A stretch of DNA of 10,588 nucleotides from Desulfobacterales bacterium (GTDB lineage Bacteria; Desulfobacterota; Desulfobacteria; Desulfobacterales; JAUWMJ01), in contig JAUWMJ010000061.1 in NCBI GenBank assembly GCA_030613225.1, positions 1 through 10,588 of the forward strand, written 5' to 3'. The notes under the pieces are model-generated. The model was not told the DNA's origin. It worked only from the letters and a program-made list of their open reading frames with translations, and ran no database searches. Shown one piece after another: positions 7,001 to 10,588 of this stretch; within the stretch, counting starts at the first letter, position 1, and the number at the start of each line of letters is the position of its first letter. Both the position numbers and the translations under genes were made by a program.

Positions 7001-8414
7001 GGGTTTTTCCCTCCAGGGCTATTTGGGCAATGTCCTCCATTTTTACCCCAAGGGTTTCAAATGCGGATTCTTCCAGAAACGATCCTGTTCCGGCGCTGCA
7101 TGCTTCGTTCATCGCATAGTCCGAAGGCACACTGTTAGTGATATAGGTGTATTTGGCGTCCTGCCCACCGATTTCAAACAGAGTGTCTACGTAAGGGTCA
7201 AAATATATGGCTGCACTGGCATGTGCAATAATTTCATTTAATACACCATCTGTAAGAGCGTGGAGTCCGGCTATTTGGCGGCCGGAACCGGTGACTCCGA
7301 GACCTGTAATAGATATTTCAGATGGATCTGTTTTCCTTTTTACCTGTTTGAGAATGGAAGCATAGCATTGACGGGAGGCGCCCACAGGATCTCCGTTTGT
7401 ACGCAGATATACGGATGCACAGATTGCATTATCATCCTTTCGTAATAAAACCGCCTTGGTAGTAGTTGAACCCACGTCAAGTCCCAGGATGTATTTATCA
7501 CCAGCGCGAACTTCACCGGTTTCCATGGTTTTGAATTCGACCATGTTTTCAAAATCACGAAGGGGAGAAAGAGTGTCAAAGGTCGCAACTTCGGTCAGGA
7601 AAAGATTTGATAATCCTGGGAATGGATCTGTTTTATTTTCCAGAGCCCAAAGAGCTACGCCCAGTGCTTCAAAATAAGGCGCCTGCTCTTGAACGATAAG
7701 CCCGGGAATTTCACGATGCAGATACTCAACCATCATTTGATTAAGGGCGGTTCCTCCAGTGAGCATGATATTTTGCCGCTTAACTTTTTTAAGCAGTTCC
7801 AGAACTTTGTCCGCCATCATTTTGCAGAGCCCTGCGGTCACCTTTGATTTGGGAACACCTTTATTGGTTGCATGGGTGCAGTCGGACTTGCAGAAAACAG
7901 AGCATCGTCCTGAAACATGATATGGTTCTTGTGCAACAGCCCACTGAGCTGCCTCTTTAAGCGACACATTCATTCTTCGCAATTGCTGAAGAAAAAATTC
8001 TCCGGTCCCGGAAGCGCATTTGTTGCCTGTCAGAACATTCGATATTTTGCCTGTATTGTCCAGAATATAAGCCATGAACGTTTCGCCGCCGGCTGAAACA
8101 ACTGCAGGACAGGAAATGCCGTCTGGTTTGACAAACTGGTAGGCATATTCCACAGCCTGAGGTTCAGGTATGGTTGATAAATTTACAAATTTGATAAATT
8201 TACGGCCGGTTGCAACTATTTTGTCAAATGAGTCAAGGTCATAATGTTTTAAAACCGAAAGCAAAGTATCCTTTGGATTACCCTCATGAAGATGAACCGA
8301 ATTTTTAACAATACGTGGTTTTTCACCTTCCTGATATATTTCAATCTGGACAACAGATACTGTGGACGCTCCAAGATTCAGGCCAAGCACTTTTGTTTTT
8401 TGTGAGTTTTTCAT
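4065..8414 (-). CDS. Fused acyl-CoA dehydratase activase-like protein (two BadF/BcrA ATPase domains plus DUF2229/HgdB-like region)
   Basis: A 1,449-residue protein of the large fused form of CoA-substrate-specific enzyme activases. Two ASKHA ATPase domains stand in tandem. Domain 1 (about 8-258) has VLGLNLGAST (9-18), AGGET (108-112), NKCASGTGEFF (131-141) and CSVFCKSD (171-178). Domain 2 (about 308-566) has the canonical GLDVGSTTTK (311-320), GGQDAK (416-421), NEACSAGTGSF (436-446) and QCAAFIASD (478-486). Cys439 and Cys479, like Cys133 and Cys171, match the two ligands of the [4Fe-4S] cluster shared across HgdC-type dimers. The C-terminal part (about 598-1449) resembles DUF2229 and HgdB-like regions: Cys600/607/611/629, VCPFVQGETFY (763-773), NFSCGPDSF (936-944), SCKEC (1076-1080) and MATGSGPCRFGQY (1108-1120). 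Known relatives use ATP to inject a low-potential electron into a dehydratase or reductase partner; here both parts may be in one chain. The true substrate is unknown. No separate dehydratase subunit genes are in the window. Its ATG overlaps the permease stop (ATGA). Confidence 0.92.
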   Translation of the reverse strand: MKNSQKTKVLGLNLGASTVSVVQIEIYQEGEKPRIVKNSVHLHEGNPKDTLLSVLKHYDLDSFDKIVATGRKFIKFVNLSTIPEPQAVEYAYQFVKPDGISCPAVVSAGGETFMAYILDNTGKISNVLTGNKCASGTGEFFLQQLRRMNVSLKEAAQWAVAQEPYHVSGRCSVFCKSDCTHATNKGVPKSKVTAGLCKMMADKVLELLKKVKRQNIMLTGGTALNQMMVEYLHREIPGLIVQEQAPYFEALGVALWALENKTDPFPGLSNLFLTEVATFDTLSPLRDFENMVEFKTMETGEVRAGDKYILGLDVGSTTTKAVLLRKDDNAICASVYLRTNGDPVGASRQCYASILKQVKRKTDPSEISITGLGVTGSGRQIAGLHALTDGVLNEIIAHASAAIYFDPYVDTLFEIGGQDAKYTYITNSVPSDYAMNEACSAGTGSFLEESAFETLGVKMEDIAQIALEGKTPPNFNDQCAAFIASDIKNAIHEGVRHEDIVAGLVYSICMNYSNRVKGNRPVGEKVFMQGGVCYNKAVPLAMAALVGKPIIVPPMPGLMGAFGVALEVKKRIETGLMEEKSFDLKVLANREVIYKKPFTCKGGKQKCDRRCEIAVIELEGNKYPFGGACNRYYNLRHDVSYSIEKLDLVRIRQHLIFEKYGGKFTAKKGKPCKGKIGINRSFIVNTYYPLYSTFFAELGFEPVIPDHPSQAGIDLRSAAFCYPGELSHGFFHSILKLKHPPEFLFLPHFKSIPAENGNTSSQVCPFVQGETFYLQTTFSKELQELKKKGTKVLTPLLDLQDGLEKAENPMLETAAKMGVSRKTAKIAFEKALAQQTKCLAEMKEIGKKALIELETDPEKMAVVIFGRSYNGFVEEAHMGIPRKLASRGILCMPFDFLSFEDEKSKRHMYWGMGQRILKAARFVKKHPQLFGTFITNFSCGPDSFIIGYFRNIMGRKPSLTLELDSHTADAGLETRIEAFLDIICAYRQLVTRKQILSKKQNFQPARIVLDNGTAKVMTSSGKALAITDPSVTMLFPSMGKIATELITAVFNGFGINAKAHAPSDEKILKLGRGNTSCKECLPLILTTGTLLNYIQNKRKKDEVLVYFMATGSGPCRFGQYAVFMEDLIKRLEIPDVALLSLTSENSYIGMGNGFERKGFWALIVSDVMEDIRSMILANATDIDSAMRTFDKELTLISGELERCNFSQLEKQLLKTTDRLGRIPVKRPPGEVPVISLIGEIFVRRDSLSRQFLTERLAEKGFASICSPVTEWIHYSDYLVEQGLTDYQMTKMEKLVFFIRKKFMAKDERRIKSILSRSGLVHSQPINIRSIINNGKPYISDKLAGEAILTVGSSMSEIAVDSCGVIAIGPFGCMPNRLSEAILNETMNREEKLKTDPKNKRLRSILEQTEDLPFLAIESDGSPFPQLITAKLEAFCLRAERLHERMLMNN

Positions 8415-9499
8415 TTTTCCTTTACAGATTCCTCCTGTCTTTTCCCCACCGAACTTTTATTAAACCAGGCTTTAATCACGGCATGTACCAGTGTTGCCAG
8501 GGGAATGGCAAAAAACAGACCCCAGATTCCCCATAAACCGCCGAATAGAAGTAATGCTACAATTATTGCTACAGGATGAAGGTTGACGACTTCGGAGAGA
8601 AGCAGGGGAACCAGCAGGTTGCCGTCTAAAATTTGAATGATTGTATAAGCAATTAAAGTGTAAACAAAATCAGAACCTATGTTCCACTGGAAATAGGCAA
8701 TCAGGGTTACAGGAAGGAACATGACTGTCGCACCAATGTAGGGGATAAGAACCGACAGGCCAACAAATAGTGAAAGAAGCATGGAAAACCGCAATCCAAG
8801 AATAGTGAATGTTATATAACTTACCCCCCATACGATAATAATTTCCCATACCTTGCCGCGCACATAATTTGCTACCTGAACATTTGCATCACGCCACACC
8901 TCGACGGCCAGTCCACGGTTGTCGGGCAGGAAACCTGTTAACCACTTCAAAATTTTTATCTTGTCTTTCAGAAAAAAGAAAACCAGGAGCGGAACAAGAA
9001 TAAGATAGACTAAAAGTGTGATTAAACCACGGACAGAGGCAAGGGATAAGGAAAGGATGCGTTGCCCAAGACCGGTGAGCTCTGAGCCTATGAGATTTAG
9101 AATATGTCTTATCTGGGGTTCTGAAATTAAATCCGGATACTTTTCAGGAAGAAGCATCAGTGCGTTTTGTCCCCTGGCAATCATCGAGGGCAACTCGTGC
9201 AAAAACTGCCCGATCTGCCTTGACAGCATTGGGAACAAAGCGACTATTAAAAAAAGCAGGCAGGCTAAAAATAATAAAAATACAGATATCACTGAAGCTA
9301 TGCGCGGTATTCGGCAGCGCTGGAGTATAGATACCATTCCTTCCAGCAGATATGCAATAACAATACTTACAAATACAGGAATCAGCATATTACCGAGCAG
9401 GAAAATAAATACGAATCCAACCAGAAGCAAAAAGCCAAGAATAACGACCTGTGGATCAGAAAAGTATCGATTTTTCCATTCTTTTAAAATAGAAATCAT
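8411..9499 (-). CDS. AI-2E family (PerM/UPF0118) membrane transporter
   Basis: A 362-residue polytopic inner-membrane protein with about seven or eight hydrophobic spans: near 17-40, 40-55, 68-90, 155-178, 217-237, 240-270, 277-300 and 305-343. Between the third and fourth is an amphipathic stretch (about 91-152). Family signatures are the LIPYIGATVMFLPV segment (251-264) and the C-terminal block DGNLLVPLL...VNLHPVAIIVALLLFGG...WGLFFAIPL (292-334). The C-terminus is short and charged. Family members have been linked to autoinducer-2 export, Na+/H+ antiport and other transport; the substrate cannot be read from sequence. The ATG at 9499 has no good Shine-Dalgarno directly upstream (a GAGG lies further away), so initiation may be weak. 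Its stop overlaps the start of the 1,449-residue activase by four bases, implying translational coupling and co-expression. Confidence 0.92.
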   Translation of the reverse strand: MISILKEWKNRYFSDPQVVILGFLLLVGFVFIFLLGNMLIPVFVSIVIAYLLEGMVSILQRCRIPRIASVISVFLLFLACLLFLIVALFPMLSRQIGQFLHELPSMIARGQNALMLLPEKYPDLISEPQIRHILNLIGSELTGLGQRILSLSLASVRGLITLLVYLILVPLLVFFFLKDKIKILKWLTGFLPDNRGLAVEVWRDANVQVANYVRGKVWEIIIVWGVSYITFTILGLRFSMLLSLFVGLSVLIPYIGATVMFLPVTLIAYFQWNIGSDFVYTLIAYTIIQILDGNLLVPLLLSEVVNLHPVAIIVALLLFGGLWGIWGLFFAIPLATLVHAVIKAWFNKSSVGKRQEESVKEK

Positions 9500-9553
9500 T
9501 TGTTATATCTACAGACCTCGTAATTTATTACTGAATAATGATGCTAAACCTTT

Positions 9554-9781
9554 AAATGATAAGGTATTGCAGTATAAATTGGACATTCAAGATACTGGTT
9601 GCTCGTTGCTCGTTACTCGTTGTGGATAAAAGCAATAGCTTCGCTCCGTCACAAAAGCGGCGTTCAAGTCATTTATTTTTATAAAATTGATAGAATACCT
9701 TATTTTAACCAGTAACGAGTAACCAGTAACGAGCAACCAGTAAAATACAGTGAACCTGAGTTAAAATATTCCCTTATCATT
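9554..9781. repeat. Inverted-repeat element F with 7-mer tandem arms
   Basis: Outer ends AATGATAAGG (9554-9563) and CCTTATCATT (9772-9781) are exact reverse complements. Inside are facing 7-base arrays: ACTGGTT, GCTCGTT, GCTCGTT, ACTCGTT at 9594-9621, and AACCAGT, AACGAGT, AACCAGT, AACGAGC, AACCAGT at 9707-9741. The central 85 bases (9622-9706) are unrelated to the arms and have no coding sense. The element lies upstream of the permease gene. Confidence 0.8.
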
Positions 9782-9884
9782 TTTTACTAAGATAGAAAAT
9801 CAATTTTAATAAAAATTATACACTTTTTATAAATAAACCACTTTCTAACTTGTGCTGTTTCTGGTAATACTGCTATTCTCAGAC

Positions 9885-9908
9885 GGTCAAGAGGTTAAGC
9901 GGTTGAAT
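9885..9908. repeat. Three 8-mer tandem units beside element E4
   Basis: GGTCAAGA, GGTTAAGC and GGTTGAAT follow one another without a gap. The reverse complement of 10129-10153 has a similar run (GCGGTCAAGCGTTCAGGGTT), so this array may be the outer arm of a larger version of E4. Confidence 0.5.
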
Positions 9909-9940
9909 AAATAAGATAATTGTGTATAGTAAATTAGTAT

Positions 9941-10196
9941 GCGTTCACGGGTTCAAAGGTTCAGAGGTTCGAGGTTCCATTTTCGTTCCCGGACTGCATT
10001 TGGAACGTGTATTTATGAAAAAAGCGTTATCTTCAACAGGCTTAATCTAAAATTTGGAGCCAAATTGGCAATTGCTTGATAAAATGACCATGTTCAACGA
10101 GGACTCAGGATATTCAATGCCTTCTTTGCCCTTAACCCTGAACGCTTGACCGCCTATCTTTGTGGCGGGTTGAACCCTGAACCTGTGAACGGTTAC
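9941..10196. repeat. Inverted-repeat element E4 with GTTC/GAAC arrays
   Basis: The left end GCGTTCACGGGTTCA (9941-9955) continues as GTTC repeated five times at 8, 8, 8 and 7 bases (9943-9980). The right end (10167-10196) contains GAAC three times at 7 and 8 bases and finishes GTGAACGGTTAC, the same end as E1. Interior hairpins include CGTTCC/GGAACG (9984-9989/10002-10007) and AATTTGG-AG-CCAAATT (10051-10066). No gene is visible inside. Confidence 0.7.
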
Positions 10197-10239
10197 ACAA
10201 ATTTATACGTCTTTCATGATAGCGTAAATCAGTAAAGAA

Positions 10240-10255
10240 TGACATGAATATGTCA
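10240..10255. repeat. Short palindrome TGACAT-N4-ATGTCA
   Basis: TGACATGAATATGTCA is a perfect 6-base inverted repeat with a 4-base centre. It has the size of a dimeric repressor operator, but no gene start is nearby on either strand, so the role is unsupported. Confidence 0.3.
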
Positions 10256-10360
10256 CGCTTTAGTGTCGCGCGTCAATAAAAAATGTCAGGCTCAAAATAT
10301 TTTGCTGAAAAACTGCCACATGCTGGAATTGGGGGGGAAGACATTCTATACTATTTAAGT

Positions 10361-10513
10361 ACCCGTTCACGCTCATTTGGCAAAAAGGTTGCACAATTTC
10401 CGTCCTGTAAGCGTTCACAGGTGCTGCATATGTACGTGATCAGGGCGATCAGCTATAGTCTGCTATGCTGGTTGCCCTGATCGCGTGCAGATGCGGTGCC
10501 TGTGAACGCTTAC
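10361..10513. repeat. Long palindrome E5 (second copy of the E2/E5 element)
   Basis: Same orientation as E2. The stem spans 10407-10513: 46 paired positions with only one mismatch (A10430/G10490) and seven G.T pairs. The block to the left (10361-10406), starting ACCCGTTCACGC, matches the region left of the E2 stem. Differences between copies at stem positions 28, 33, 41 and 43 (counted from the outer end) all leave a pair in this copy. Confidence 0.9.
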
Positions 10514-10535
10514 CTATTTAACTTGGCAGTCTCAA

Positions 10536-10565
10536 CCGGGCATGCAATTTGGTCAGCAAGCCCGG
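10536..10565. repeat. GC-rich hairpin near the right edge
   Basis: CCGGGC (10536-10541) pairs with GCCCGG (10560-10565), and TGC/GCA adds three more pairs after an A/A mismatch, leaving a 10-base loop. No T-run follows on either side. It could be part of a gene cut by the window edge. Confidence 0.4.
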
Positions 10566-10588
10566 CTGTTAGCAAATCATTCACTCGA

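Noticed and set aside
9018..9629. 203-codon plus-strand reading frame
   Set aside because: Mostly antisense to the permease gene, extending into element F; low-complexity basic composition, no family signature.
10283..10480. 65-codon plus-strand reading frame
   Set aside because: Its C-terminal half lies in the E5 palindrome, it has no ribosome binding site, and the sequence has no recognisable protein character.

Overview
The window looks like a stretch of chromosome from a strict anaerobe, most plausibly a Desulfobacterota (Desulfobacterales-type) sulfate reducer or syntroph. The case rests on a 1,449-residue fused activase of the 2-hydroxyacyl-CoA/benzoyl-CoA dehydratase type, an acyl-CoA dehydrogenase beside an XRE-cupin regulator, an LPP20-type lipoprotein, moderate-to-low GC, and many palindromic intergenic repeats. 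The taxonomic call is inference; no rRNA or tRNA is present.

Layout, left to right. Bases 1-127 hold the start of a minus-strand gene that runs off the left edge. Bases 128-475 are a divergent intergenic region with a repeat (A1) and the hsp20 promoter. A plus-strand Hsp20 gene follows (476-919). Two palindromes (E1, E2) fill the convergent gap to 1179. All remaining genes are on the minus strand: XRE-cupin regulator (1180-1818), acyl-CoA dehydrogenase (2004-3155), LPP20-like lipoprotein (3275-3730), fused acyl-CoA dehydratase activase-like protein (4065-8414) and AI-2E/PerM-family permease (8411-9499). The permease and activase genes overlap by four bases (ATGA) and are probably translationally coupled. 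The acyl-CoA dehydrogenase and regulator may form a second unit, but a repeat (A2) lies between them. The last 1.1 kb (9500-10588) has no convincing gene and is mostly inverted-repeat elements (F, E4, E5).

The genes look ordinary to good for an anaerobe. The intergenic DNA is the unusual part. Nearly every gap carries a 45-260 bp inverted-repeat element. In several, the arms are tandem arrays of very short units in opposite orientation on each side: 9-mers in A1/A2, 7-mers in F and E3, 7-8-mers in E1/E4. A second set shares the end motif GTAA(G/C)CGTTCAC whatever its interior. Two copies of one palindrome (E2 and E5, about 108 bp) differ at four early stem positions; the changes keep or improve pairing, and every non-Watson-Crick pair except one or two mismatches is G.T on the plus strand. 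That pattern suggests the folded single strand, not only the duplex, has been selected.
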